From: Laceyella sediminis
Lineage (GTDB): Bacteria > Bacillota > Bacilli > Thermoactinomycetales > Thermoactinomycetaceae
Reading direction: 5' to 3'
DNA: 64,000 nucleotides
Assembly: GCF_003003125.1 (NCBI RefSeq)
Contig: NZ_PVTZ01000006.1
Span: 142,378-206,377 of the forward strand
Below the pieces are notes generated by a model. That model did not search any database. It was given only the letters and a program-made list of their open reading frames with translations, and was not told the DNA's origin. Positions 45,092 to 53,323 of this stretch are shown here, in pieces; position 1 is the stretch's first letter; the number at the start of each line of letters is the position of its first letter. The translations under genes and the position numbers were made by a program.

Positions 45092-46243
45092 TCATTCTTG
45101 CCAAGTTCCAATCACTACCTGACCAAAGCCATATGATTTAAGCTCCCCTGTTAGAGCTCCATGCAACAAATTCAATTTTGGTAAATCTTCTATCTTTCCT
45201 TCAAAAAACCATGTTCCTCCAGCTGGAAGGACCGGAAACAAATCTCTCGGCCAATTCTTCACCATATTGCGTCCACCAATTTGGTTTGCTTTTCCTAAAC
45301 TGGCCGAAATACATTGTGCCGACGGGCATATTTCTTTGACTTCAGGCGGCCCGTTTCGCACAGCTTGGTCCATATCAATATAAGTTCCTGGAGTAAGTAA
45401 TGAAACGGTAAAACGAATAATCCCCTCTTTTGTTGTAGCTACCTCTGGCATCCGAGGCAATTCAGGTGTTAATTCTTCTGTTACCGTCACCTTGGCAAAT
45501 CGGCCTTCTCCACCCAACGGAACGATTTGCGTTCCCATGGGATGCCACGACTCGTCCAACCCTTCCACTCGCACAACCACCTCCAATTCTGGTCTTGGGC
45601 GAGTCAGTGCAATTGAGTACAAATGTCCTTCTACTGCCGTTCGGGTAAGATCGCTCCTTTTTATCCCGACTCTGTGCTCTAACTTCCATCCATCAGACGG
45701 ATTAAACATATGTTCGGGCGAGGGAACATCCCCGCTTAGCACCGCTTCCATTCCTGCTGAAGTGAGCCACACTTCAAGTGCTTCGCCTTTATCGATGGCA
45801 TTTTCCGCCAACGGAAACCGAATGCCACTTCCCAAATCACTAGCTTCTACAACCTTTCCCAATGTAAAACGGGCATATACCCAATCCTCATCTTCCTTAC
45901 GCTTTCTATACAATATTCTAGGTGATGGGTAAAGTCTTTCTCCTTTCCACATCAGATATGGACCAAATAAACGCAAATCTCCCAGATGATCTGGTTTCCC
46001 CCAATCCTTCAACTCACTTTCCCCAGCATCCCCCAATTCCTTGGGCCATGGTATGGAATTATCTGAGGTCCATCCAAGGCGATAATAAGCCATTGCCGTG
46101 CGTATAGCGCCTTGCAATGTCATCATAGAGGGAGGAAACACACTCTTGAGCATCGCTACCGGTTCATTCATATTAAAAGGCGTACCGTCGCGGAAAAATA
46201 ACGTATCCAGTGCTTGAAACGACCAAATCCTACTCAACCACAC
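45092..46243 (-). CDS. cmr3: type III-B CRISPR RAMP protein Cmr3
   Basis: About 383 residues. The N-terminal FQALDTLFFRDGTPFN is the Cmr3 signature, and GKANQIGGRNM and SYGFGQVVIGTW are in the C-terminal half. Cmr3 binds the 5' handle of the crRNA and the Cmr2 subunit. The chosen GTG 46243 follows AGGAAGGAG and overlaps the end of cmr2 by 14 nt; the frame could open at 46273. Confidence 0.95.
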   Translation of the reverse strand: MWLSRIWSFQALDTLFFRDGTPFNMNEPVAMLKSVFPPSMMTLQGAIRTAMAYYRLGWTSDNSIPWPKELGDAGESELKDWGKPDHLGDLRLFGPYLMWKGERLYPSPRILYRKRKEDEDWVYARFTLGKVVEASDLGSGIRFPLAENAIDKGEALEVWLTSAGMEAVLSGDVPSPEHMFNPSDGWKLEHRVGIKRSDLTRTAVEGHLYSIALTRPRPELEVVVRVEGLDESWHPMGTQIVPLGGEGRFAKVTVTEELTPELPRMPEVATTKEGIIRFTVSLLTPGTYIDMDQAVRNGPPEVKEICPSAQCISASLGKANQIGGRNMVKNWPRDLFPVLPAGGTWFFEGKIEDLPKLNLLHGALTGELKSYGFGQVVIGTWQE

Positions 46244-48110
46244 CTTCTCCTTCCTGTGCAAGAAACTGAGCAACCAATGCCCCCGCCACTCGAAACTTCC
46301 CTGTCAACTCCACGTTATCGTCCTTGCGCTTGGCGACAAAACATACCTTCATCAAATTTTCTATTCGTTGATTGATTTCGTCTTCATTACATTTTTCAGA
46401 ATCCATAATACGAACATAATCGGCAGTAATTAGACGCTTCAATTTTTGCCTATGCTCTTCTGGGTCATTTGTAAGCATAGGAGCTTGCTCGTAAAGTGTT
46501 TTCAACTTATATAGAAACTGATTAGAGAAAATAGTTTGGTCTCCATTGCGGGTATACTCTTTAAACCCATCAAATATAGTTTGTGCTTGATCTGGATTCC
46601 CATCGCATACAACCTTCCACGGAGCTGACCATGTCAAGGCTACACCAGAGCTTTTCCATATCCCAATCGCTAAGCTATCGCGACCAGTATGATCTTTGGC
46701 CACTTGATCAAGCAAGTGATGTCCTTCTTGCAACACACTTTTAAGCGGCGTTTTGCAATGAGCATACAGAATCGCCGCAGAACTGGTAGCTTGTAAAGTT
46801 GGCTCCCCGCCTTCTCTAAAAGCTTGCCGATATTTTTGTTGCAATTTCACAGCAACAGGCAATGCTTCTGGTACAGGTAACATTGCCAGCACATCGTCTC
46901 CACCTGCGTAAATAACCACGCCATTATGGTTTCGTACCAAATCGTTTAGATCCTTACAAAACTGGGACAAAGCTTTACTCACTTTTTGTTCATTCTTTTG
47001 TAACTGTTTCCCCAGCTGATCTCCATCCATCAACAGTATTGCATAATAGGGGGAAGGTTCTTTACTCAAACCAAGGTATAAGGGTTTCAACTGAGCAAAT
47101 GTTTCAGCATCAACAACCTTGTCCGCCCATCTTTGAAAAAAAACATTGCCATCCAGTTGAATAAATTTTTTAAGAAGAACATCTTTTTCCGCTTTTCTTT
47201 GCAACAACGGAAAATGATCAGCCAGTGCTACTGTTTGAGTATTCTTCGATGACTTCAAAGCGATCGAAGCAAATTTTTTCGCCTGCTCAGGAGACTTCTC
47301 TAGCATGCGTAAAATGGTTGGAAAAGCCGCCAAATAAGTAGTCGGAGGAAATTTTACAGCAACAGAAGGAAGTTCCCACCCAATCGCTTTTTTGGCATAG
47401 AGAGGATAAAACCGTTTGATGAGAGCAATAGCACTTAACCGTTCACGTTCACGCAAATCTAAGGCATTGCGTTGATTCTCGTGAAAGGAATGCCAAAACA
47501 TATCCTGTTCCTGGCGATGACGAGATCTAACATATCCAGATAATTCTTGTAACTGTGGCATCAATGTGCATTTATCACCAGGTTCGATGGTTGGTATATA
47601 ACTGCGCCAATTTTTCCGCAGATTCAGCAAGGTGGGATCATCTCCAATTACCCAAGCCATTTCCCACCAACCATGTACTTGTCGCTCCCAAATTTCCCTG
47701 GTCCCATTACCAAGTACCGCTATATCGCTTATTGTCTCATTCCAAACAGTATCTGCAATCTTAATCCAAGCCCGTTGCACAGCCTCCTCCACTTTTTGGG
47801 GCTGAAACCCTTCCAGAATTGACGCTTTAAATCGATTGGGCAATGACCCAATCCAAGGCCCCTCAAACAATTCCTTTCCCTGAAGCGTTTGATTAATTGC
47901 CTGTAGCAATGGATTATGAATTTGCTTAAATTGATCATGTACATCAGGAAATACAATACTACCACCTTGATCCATCACCGCAGCCATCGCATGACCAGAA
48001 AGGTAAGAAAGCAGAAATGAGCTGGCCAACAGGTCACGTGTTCGACGAGATTGAGCAACAAATCCTTGAACAGGTCCAATGGTAAAATGAAAATATTTAC
48101 CGCTCATCAA
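46230..48110 (-). CDS. cmr2: type III-B signature protein Cmr2 (Cas10), without HD domain
   Basis: 626 residues. It opens directly with the first palm domain (FTIGPVQGFVAQSRRTRDLL at residues 9-28), whereas many Cmr2 proteins have about 200 residues with an HD nuclease before it. First palm acidic motif MDGDQLG near 361; second palm has the active GGDD at 403-406. So ssDNA cleavage by HD is not expected, but cyclic oligoadenylate synthesis is. Start overlaps the cmr1 stop by 4 nt. Confidence 0.95.
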   Translation of the reverse strand: MMSGKYFHFTIGPVQGFVAQSRRTRDLLASSFLLSYLSGHAMAAVMDQGGSIVFPDVHDQFKQIHNPLLQAINQTLQGKELFEGPWIGSLPNRFKASILEGFQPQKVEEAVQRAWIKIADTVWNETISDIAVLGNGTREIWERQVHGWWEMAWVIGDDPTLLNLRKNWRSYIPTIEPGDKCTLMPQLQELSGYVRSRHRQEQDMFWHSFHENQRNALDLRERERLSAIALIKRFYPLYAKKAIGWELPSVAVKFPPTTYLAAFPTILRMLEKSPEQAKKFASIALKSSKNTQTVALADHFPLLQRKAEKDVLLKKFIQLDGNVFFQRWADKVVDAETFAQLKPLYLGLSKEPSPYYAILLMDGDQLGKQLQKNEQKVSKALSQFCKDLNDLVRNHNGVVIYAGGDDVLAMLPVPEALPVAVKLQQKYRQAFREGGEPTLQATSSAAILYAHCKTPLKSVLQEGHHLLDQVAKDHTGRDSLAIGIWKSSGVALTWSAPWKVVCDGNPDQAQTIFDGFKEYTRNGDQTIFSNQFLYKLKTLYEQAPMLTNDPEEHRQKLKRLITADYVRIMDSEKCNEDEINQRIENLMKVCFVAKRKDDNVELTGKFRVAGALVAQFLAQEGEGVVE

Positions 48111-49180
48111 CGCACCTCCCGAAATGGTTGATCTTTGATATACTCCTTAAACATTTGTAGTGCCTTGTGATAACAGAAAGGGTGATTTTTTTGCTCTTCT
48201 CCCACTTTCTTGATTAATTTGTCGGGAAAAGGGGCCGATAAAATAGCAAAAAAAGGATAATATTGTTGACCAATTTGAATTACCCTTAGCCATACCGGCG
48301 ATGAAACCCGTTGATATCGTTTTGGAAGAATCTGATATATCTGTCCATTTTTTTTGGATGAGACTATTAAGGGTAGACCAAGAAAGAGACGATGTTCTTT
48401 ATGCTCTGATCGAAATCCTTTGATTACTTGCATTCCCGCTACCATCGCATTAAGTTCTGTGTCGCTTCCTTCATTGGCTAAAAAGAATGTAGTTCGCTGA
48501 TCTACAATGGTATGATTACAATGATCCCATGGCGAAAACCAAAATTGGATTTGCTGTAACCCGCATTGAAACCTTTTAATCCATTCTTCTATGGTTGATG
48601 CTTCATGTGCAATAGGTAGCTGATCCATCCATTGCTGAATTTCTGGATCATCCGCTTGCCATTCCTGTAAGGCGATGGTACCAAATCCCCTACGACTTCT
48701 GGCTCCGAGACCACCAATATGTCCCAACATCCATAGGCTGGACACCAGCCCTTTCCAATCAGGTGCTACTTTATTGGCATTACGGTGGGGGCGTAACAAC
48801 AATTGAATCGTGAAGCGGCCAGAAAGTTTATCGGCATAGTTTGAAACCGGGGAAATGTAAGAACACCTCCGCCTTAGGAAAAAGCTGAAGTAGTCCAAAT
48901 CTCGAGGCAATGAACTCATTCTCATTATTTTTAGATTTTCATTTTTTTTGCGCATAAAAAAAGCTGACTGCCCAGCTCCTCCCCCTGTTCCTCCAAATAA
49001 AATCTCCTCCCATGTCGCTTTTCCACCCTCTGGTACCTTCTGAAAGTGAGGATTGATTGCCCGATACCAATAACGCAACGCCCCTTTTACAGAGGGCAGT
49101 CGAAGTTCTGCTGTCATCGCATCTGCTCCCGCCAAAAACAAAGGGGTAACTACCCGAAAAGTAGCTGTGATTACTTTCAC
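48107..49180 (-). CDS. cmr1: type III-B CRISPR RAMP protein Cmr1
   Basis: About 357 residues. VVTPLFLAGADAMTAELRLPSVKGALRYWYRAI at the start and GGLGARSRRGFGTIAL near residue 180 are Cmr1 hallmarks. Cmr1 sits at the 3' end of the guide with Cmr6. GTG 49180 after GGTTGGTGATAAA is preferred; the longer frame begins at a TTG (49237) without a ribosome site. First gene of a tightly packed operon in the order 1-2-3-4-5-6. Confidence 0.94.
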   Translation of the reverse strand: MKVITATFRVVTPLFLAGADAMTAELRLPSVKGALRYWYRAINPHFQKVPEGGKATWEEILFGGTGGGAGQSAFFMRKKNENLKIMRMSSLPRDLDYFSFFLRRRCSYISPVSNYADKLSGRFTIQLLLRPHRNANKVAPDWKGLVSSLWMLGHIGGLGARSRRGFGTIALQEWQADDPEIQQWMDQLPIAHEASTIEEWIKRFQCGLQQIQFWFSPWDHCNHTIVDQRTTFFLANEGSDTELNAMVAGMQVIKGFRSEHKEHRLFLGLPLIVSSKKNGQIYQILPKRYQRVSSPVWLRVIQIGQQYYPFFAILSAPFPDKLIKKVGEEQKNHPFCYHKALQMFKEYIKDQPFREVR

Positions 49181-49506
49181 TTTATCACCAACCTTCCAAT
49201 GTTCTTTAAAAAGGCATAGGTAATTGATAGGTTTCAAACAAAGTCCGAGGGACTAGGAGGTGGTTGATACTTTCAAAAACTATTCTCAACCTCAAATATA
49301 AACTTCCTTAAAAATACAGAAAATCGACGACAATTGTATTTTATTCTGCATTTGTTTTGTTTTTCCTTTTTGATCTTCTATATTTTTTCATTTTCCCATA
49401 ATTTTAAACCAAGTCATGTATCCGATAAATAAGTAACCATGTAGTAGCACTTTAAGTATTAAATGGTGATAGAAGATTTTTATTCGCCATAGACACACAG
49501 AAAAAA
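49181..49506. other. AT-rich region upstream of cmr1
   Basis: No ORF with a ribosome site. It must hold the cmr promoter, because the upstream gene ends in its own terminator at about 49500; AT-rich sequence prevents a confident hexamer choice. Confidence 0.4.
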
Positions 49507-49524
49507 CAGAGGTGTTACCCTCTG
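49507..49524 (-). terminator. terminator of the membrane coiled-coil gene
   Basis: CAGAGG/CCTCTG stem with a 6-nt loop, followed by six Ts on the minus strand, 12 bp after the stop. It separates this gene from the cmr operon. Confidence 0.78.
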
Positions 49525-49536
49525 CTCTTTAGAACG

Positions 49537-50571
49537 TCAAGATCTATTCCTGTTTTGCTTGTTAAATGCATATGCAAGTGCAAAAATATTACCGATCAAC
49601 GATAATCGGAAGTTAGATATACTAAAGTATCGGTATTTATTAAGTGTATTCAACGTTTCTTTCTTTATTTTTTCTTCTCCATACACAATGAAAGGAATCT
49701 CATCATTTTTTTCCATAAGCATTTTTGCAATGGTAATTAAATCTTGGTCGCTGGATCCATCAGCCGACATAATATATCGGTAAATTAGGATATCAAATTC
49801 ATTATTTTCCAGTGCTTGGTGCAGTTGATCGCGATCAAACAATTTGACTTGAACATGTTGAATGCCACGTCGACGAATCAAGTCCACTTCCTCTGTTTCC
49901 ATTTTTTTGATCTCTGCTTCAGGCCCCATCACCCAAATGCGTGAAGAAGTAAATGTTTTTTCATTTTCAATATTCTTTTTCAGTGCAACATAATCTTGTT
50001 CTGTTTCACGAGCAACCTGTTCTAACGTATCCTTATACTGTTTCTCCATTTGCAATCGAACCTGCTGCAACTGATTGTGGTAATCTTTAATGGCCAAAGC
50101 AAGTTCATTATGAAATTGTTTTTCAATCATTTGCTTCTCTTCTCTTAATTGTTGTTGAAACTCTTTATTTAACTCTTTTTTGGTTTGGTCTAACTCTAGC
50201 TCCATTTGTTTTCTTAAATCCATTTTCGTTTGACCGATATAATAAATAACAATATAGCCTCCAATAGCTAGCAAAGCCGTTTGCGCCCCTACAAGAAACT
50301 GAAACATTGCGAAAAATGAATCGCGTTCGCTTTGCATCGTCTCCTGAAAACGAGTCATTTCTGCTTGAATATGATCTCGGTAATTTTTAACCTCTTCCCC
50401 AAGATCTTTTAGCAACTCCCGATGGCCTTCCAAATCTTCAATACGGTTGTTTAATCCTTCTAGTGTGGGTGCCTTTTCTACTTGTTTGGCATCTTCTGCA
50501 TAAGCCAGAGAAGGAAGACTCAGCAGGATATACAAACAAATATATATGAATAGCCAACATCGCCCTTTCAT
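49537..50571 (-). CDS. membrane-anchored coiled-coil protein with Rossmann-like C-terminus, candidate type III effector
   Basis: 344 residues from ATG 50571 (GAGGAGGAATCAT before it). Signal peptide 1-26 (LPSLAYAED), a short outer coiled coil 35-85, membrane helix about 86-113, a long charged coiled coil 115-205, then an alpha/beta domain 208-344 with strands RIWVMG, VQVKLFD, FDILIYRY and IPFIVYGE alternating with helices. That pattern resembles receiver-, TIR- or CARF-like Rossmann folds; no single family is certain. It is monocistronic, same strand, and the nearest gene upstream of cmr1. Confidence 0.75.
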   Translation of the reverse strand: MKGRCWLFIYICLYILLSLPSLAYAEDAKQVEKAPTLEGLNNRIEDLEGHRELLKDLGEEVKNYRDHIQAEMTRFQETMQSERDSFFAMFQFLVGAQTALLAIGGYIVIYYIGQTKMDLRKQMELELDQTKKELNKEFQQQLREEKQMIEKQFHNELALAIKDYHNQLQQVRLQMEKQYKDTLEQVARETEQDYVALKKNIENEKTFTSSRIWVMGPEAEIKKMETEEVDLIRRRGIQHVQVKLFDRDQLHQALENNEFDILIYRYIMSADGSSDQDLITIAKMLMEKNDEIPFIVYGEEKIKKETLNTLNKYRYFSISNFRLSLIGNIFALAYAFNKQNRNRS

Positions 50572-50766
50572 ATGATTCCTCCTCATGTCTCTACCGGGTT
50601 AAATAAACTGCACTTTCACTACATACTATCAATTTTAGTGAAGAGCAATGGAATTGAAAAGAATTAAAATTTCCTTCAGCTTTAGTTTTATTTAAATGGT
50701 CTATCAATACTTCTTAACTCCAACCATAGGAATCGAACCATTCCGGTAGGGATTGAACATACTTAG

Positions 50767-50796
50767 AAGCAGGGGTAATGATACCCTGCTTTTTTC
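50767..50796 (+). terminator. terminator-like hairpin without an obvious gene
   Basis: AGCAGGG/CCCTGCT stem with a 9-nt loop and six Ts on the plus strand. No plus-strand gene precedes it; an unannotated short transcript is possible. Because both arms are A/T flanked it might also act on the minus strand. Confidence 0.55.
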
Positions 50797-50861
50797 ATTT
50801 GACGTGGAGGACAAGGGATAGTCTAGTCCTCTAGGATCACCTCAACAACAAAAAGAGGCTA

Positions 50862-50882
50862 CTCAGAGCCTCTCTGAAAATT
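50862..50882 (-). terminator. terminator after a 19-codon ORF
   Basis: AGAGGCT/AGCCTCT stem with a 6-nt loop and five Ts on the minus strand. Confidence 0.6.
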
Positions 50883-50923
50883 CGCCCCCGCTCATCGAGT
50901 ATATAATCCCGATCAAGCTCGTG

Positions 50924-50983
50924 TTAGGTTAAAACAACCTCCTTATAATTAAGCAAAGCGTATTCAATAGCAACTGATGCCAT
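50924..50983 (-). CDS. possible 19-aa peptide
   Basis: ATG 50983 is preceded by AGGAGGGG at good distance and encodes MASVAIEYALLNYKEVVLT; a terminator follows 40 nt after the stop. Too short to judge by composition; the quality of the ribosome site is the only support. The rest of 50587-51120 shows nothing coding. Confidence 0.3.
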   Translation of the reverse strand: MASVAIEYALLNYKEVVLT

Positions 50984-51123
50984 GGCCTTACCCCTCCTGG
51001 CCATTCTGTGTTAACTATATTGTTTTATTAGATATTGAAAATAACATCCCCTCTTTTCTGATTATCCGTGATCATTCAATATCAGGTCATGAGAACAGAG
51101 CCGCACTACTGTTGTTAAATAAA

Positions 51124-51160
51124 AAAAGCCAGCTTCCATCATGCGATAGGGCTGGCTTTT
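51124..51160 (-). terminator. terminator of the second coiled-coil gene
   Basis: AAAAGCCAGC pairs with GCTGGCTTTT, 17-nt loop, with further As giving a T-tract on the minus strand; it overlaps the very end of the 102-aa gene region. Confidence 0.75.
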
Positions 51161-51467
51161 ATTGTTCGTTGGCGCGTTTCTCTTTTTCCAAGCGACTTAC
51201 CCGCTTATCAGTGTAGTTCTGCCGCTCTTCCAACAAACGGATGCGCTGATCAAGAAGGTCACTTTTCTCTGAAAACTCAATTTGATTCTCTAGAGTATCC
51301 TGCGCTGACATGCGCACAATGTGCTTCACATCCTCTAGCTCCGTTTCAATACGGTCGAAGCGCTTGTCAACCTCATCAAAGCGTTTATCAACTTCGTTGA
51401 AACGTTGCTCGAAACGTTGTTCCATATTGTCCAATTTGGAAAGAATTCGCTTTAATAACTCCTCCAT
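51159..51467 (-). CDS. coiled-coil protein, 102 aa (copy 2)
   Basis: Paralogue of the protein at 38015-38368: MEELLKRILSKLDNMEQRFE, repeats of RFDEVDKRFDRIETELEDV, VRMSAQDTLENQ, and a C-terminal coil ending EKEKRANEQ. The upstream ribosome site (AAAGGAGG) and flanks are nearly identical to copy 1, while the inner repeats have changed in number. Paired with the membrane protein gene upstream. Confidence 0.72.
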   Translation of the reverse strand: MEELLKRILSKLDNMEQRFEQRFNEVDKRFDEVDKRFDRIETELEDVKHIVRMSAQDTLENQIEFSEKSDLLDQRIRLLEERQNYTDKRVSRLEKEKRANEQ

Positions 51468-51518
51468 CGTCCAGCCTCCTTTCTCTCAGTATAGCAACAA
51501 TTTCCAATAACAGAAAGC

Positions 51519-51854
51519 TCATTTCCCTCGGAAAAATAGCATCCAGAACCTGCCGCCCACAACCAGCACGATCCCCAACACATCGATCCACCAAGGAAGA
51601 AGTTGACCATCAGTGAAGGCATATAAAAATACGCCCCACACCAGCGGATATGTAAATGTCCTGGCGGTGTACATGAAAAGGAAAATCAGCAATGTTGTTA
51701 GCAACGCGACTGAGCCGAAGTCGGTTGGGGGCAACGAGTACATCTCCATGATGCCAAACCACAATACGAACGGCTCTACATATGTCAAAATGGCCAACCA
51801 AAATGCATTCTCTCTTGCTTGTGATGGGTCTTGAAAGGTTATATTGATTCTCAC
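51519..51854 (-). CDS. three-helix membrane protein, 111 aa (copy 2, intact)
   Basis: GTG 51854 follows GGAGGTGAGACT. Short N-terminal cytosolic part (RINITFQDPSQARENAFW), then three to four hydrophobic segments. The frame is intact here, unlike the copy at 38420. It lies immediately upstream of the coiled-coil gene; together they look like a two-gene membrane/coiled-coil module carried with the arrays. No family recognised. Confidence 0.7.
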   Translation of the reverse strand: MRINITFQDPSQARENAFWLAILTYVEPFVLWFGIMEMYSLPPTDFGSVALLTTLLIFLFMYTARTFTYPLVWGVFLYAFTDGQLLPWWIDVLGIVLVVGGRFWMLFFRGK

Positions 51855-51902
51855 AGTCTCACCTCCGTGCCTATCATATCATTTTTCATACAGTTTTGAA
51901 TA

Positions 51903-52127
51903 CTAACACCTCAGAAGCAAAAACCTAGACTGCAATATATTATATTTTTCTGAAATAAACTTTTCAAATGCTTTGCCGACCAAGGGTAAGACAATTAGGA
52001 TCAAGATGATGTACCAGAAGATGAGGAGTTTCCCTAAGACATAGGCAGCCCCCATGCTGATCCAAAACAACTTGTGGTGTTTGAACCGGAACTGTTCCCT
52101 TGGGTCATACACCCATTCTAATACCAC
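51903..52127 (-). CDS. short membrane protein, truncated at the end of array 6
   Basis: 74-residue frame: VYDPREQFRFKHHKLFWISM then a membrane segment (LLIFWYIILILIVLPLVG). The layout (basic loop then hydrophobic tail) matches the C-terminal half of the protein at 53778-54119 (LRKDHKAFWIAVGIGYGLGG). Its first codons come from the distal CRISPR repeat of array 6, so the natural start has been lost and the frame is probably a fragment. Confidence 0.5.
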   Translation of the reverse strand: MVLEWVYDPREQFRFKHHKLFWISMGAAYVLGKLLIFWYIILILIVLPLVGKAFEKFISEKYNILQSRFLLLRC

Positions 52128-52278
52128 TATGGTAACAACTAAACGCAGAAGGCCGGGAGGAAGGCTGAACGTCTTTCACTATTTCAATACCACTATGGAT
52201 TCAACTAAAACGCGCTTCGCGGTAAGCGAAGACGATTTTACCACGGAATTTCAATACCACTATGGATTCAACTAAAAC
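52115..52278 (-). CRISPR. CRISPR array 6: 3 repeats, 2 spacers, mixed repeat types
   Basis: Repeats at 52115-52144 (ATTCTAATACC variant with B-like ending AACAACTAAAC), 52181-52211 and 52248-52278 (type A). Spacers 36 nt. The distal flank matches arrays 3 and 5. Confidence 0.9.
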
Positions 52279-52384
52279 CCGTATGTGAACATCAGTCATT
52301 TCAAGCATTTTCATTATAACAAAAACCAAAATAATCTGTGAACCGTTAATGATGCGAAAACCCCGGGAGGTTCACAGACTTTTT
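52279..52384 (-). promoter_or_regulatory. CRISPR leader 6 with promoter
   Basis: Same leader as the others; the base before the -10 differs (TTATAATG) but TATAAT is intact. Confidence 0.77.
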
Positions 52385-52524
52385 AGCTCACTAAAGGATA
52401 GCTCCAATTACAGTCACGATCAGAGATACTGGGGTTAGGTTCTCCTTTGGCTATCCCAGGCGTAGGACTCTTAGTTGGCAGATTGGATGTGAACCACTTT
52501 TCCTTGTTGTATCCCTTGTCATCC

Positions 52525-52554
52525 TTTCAATATCACTATGGATTCAACTAAAGC
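52525..52554 (-). repeat. solitary degenerate A-type CRISPR repeat
   Basis: One repeat with two changes (TATCACTATGG and AAAGC). It lies in the segment duplicated from, or to, 42760-42900. No gene is seen between 52385 and 52640. Confidence 0.75.
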
Positions 52555-52639
52555 TTCGTCGATTCCTTATCTTCACACTATCCCTAAAAAGGCACCGGTG
52601 CTACTGGACGGCACTTTTTCTACGAGCAAAAAAACCGAC

Positions 52640-52974
52640 TCATTGGGCGGCGATTTTCTTTAACTCATCAAAAAGAGCTTCTTCTTTTTCAATCAGCGGA
52701 CGCAATTTGTTATCACTTTTAAGCAGTTCAGTTACCTGGTCAATTTCTTGTCGAAGCGCAGAGCTTGCGAGCGGATCTTCCTGACGAAATATGTATAAGC
52801 TGTCATAAGATTTGACCATTGACTGACAAGCGTCTGGCGCATCATTTCCAACTCACCTTCAAAGGTGTTAATGTAGCGATCAAATTGGGTGATCAGTTGC
52901 TCGCGGTGCTCATGAATGGCGTATTGAAGATACTGGAGTGCAGCGGATGGGATTTGTTTATAGATTTTAGTCAT
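52640..52974 (-). pseudogene. helical protein gene with an apparent frameshift
   Basis: ATG 52974 after AAAGGAGAAAAGATA opens an 80-codon frame (MTKIYKQIPSAALQYLQYAI ... ELEMMRQTLVSQ) that ends at 52732. A second frame from 52819 to 52640 carries a convincing C-terminus: SALRQEIDQVTELLKSDNKL then EKEEALFDELKKIAAQ. Joined near 52820 they would make one protein of about 110 residues. Either a sequencing or natural frameshift. No family recognised; it looks like a small phage- or plasmid-type helical protein. Confidence 0.5.
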
Positions 52975-53095
52975 TATCTTTTCTCCTTTGACGGGGGTTC
53001 ATCTCATGATAACAATATTGTCAAGTGAGAACTAGTAAAAGATGATCACATGAGATGGTGTAATCGTGTAACAAAAATGAACGTTTATGATACAC

Positions 53096-53323
53096 ATTTG
53101 ATACCACTATGGATTCAACTAAAACAGGTTTTGGTAGATGAGGTGCACCAAATCTTAGATCATTTCAATACCACAATGGTTACAACTAAACGTAGCTCAA
53201 CCCGAAACGTTTAAACAGCTGATTAAATTTCAATACCACTATGGTTACAACTAAACCTGCCGCCGCAGATGCTGGTTCCTTGGCTGGAGATATATTTCAA
53301 TACCACTATGGTTACAACTAAAC
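53096..53323 (-). CRISPR. CRISPR array 7: 4 repeats, 3 spacers, mixed repeat types
   Basis: Repeats at 53096-53125 (A-type, degenerate, distal), 53162-53191, 53227-53256 and 53294-53323 (type B). Spacers 35-37 nt, all different. Leader at the right. Confidence 0.93.

Noticed and set aside
50714..50760. AACCATAG...AATCGAA resembling an inverted CRISPR repeat, or a tRNA T-arm (GGTTCGATTCC on the minus strand)
   Set aside because: Only about 15 bases resemble the repeat and the middle is missing; the T-arm stem does not pair properly and no acceptor or anticodon arm is present.
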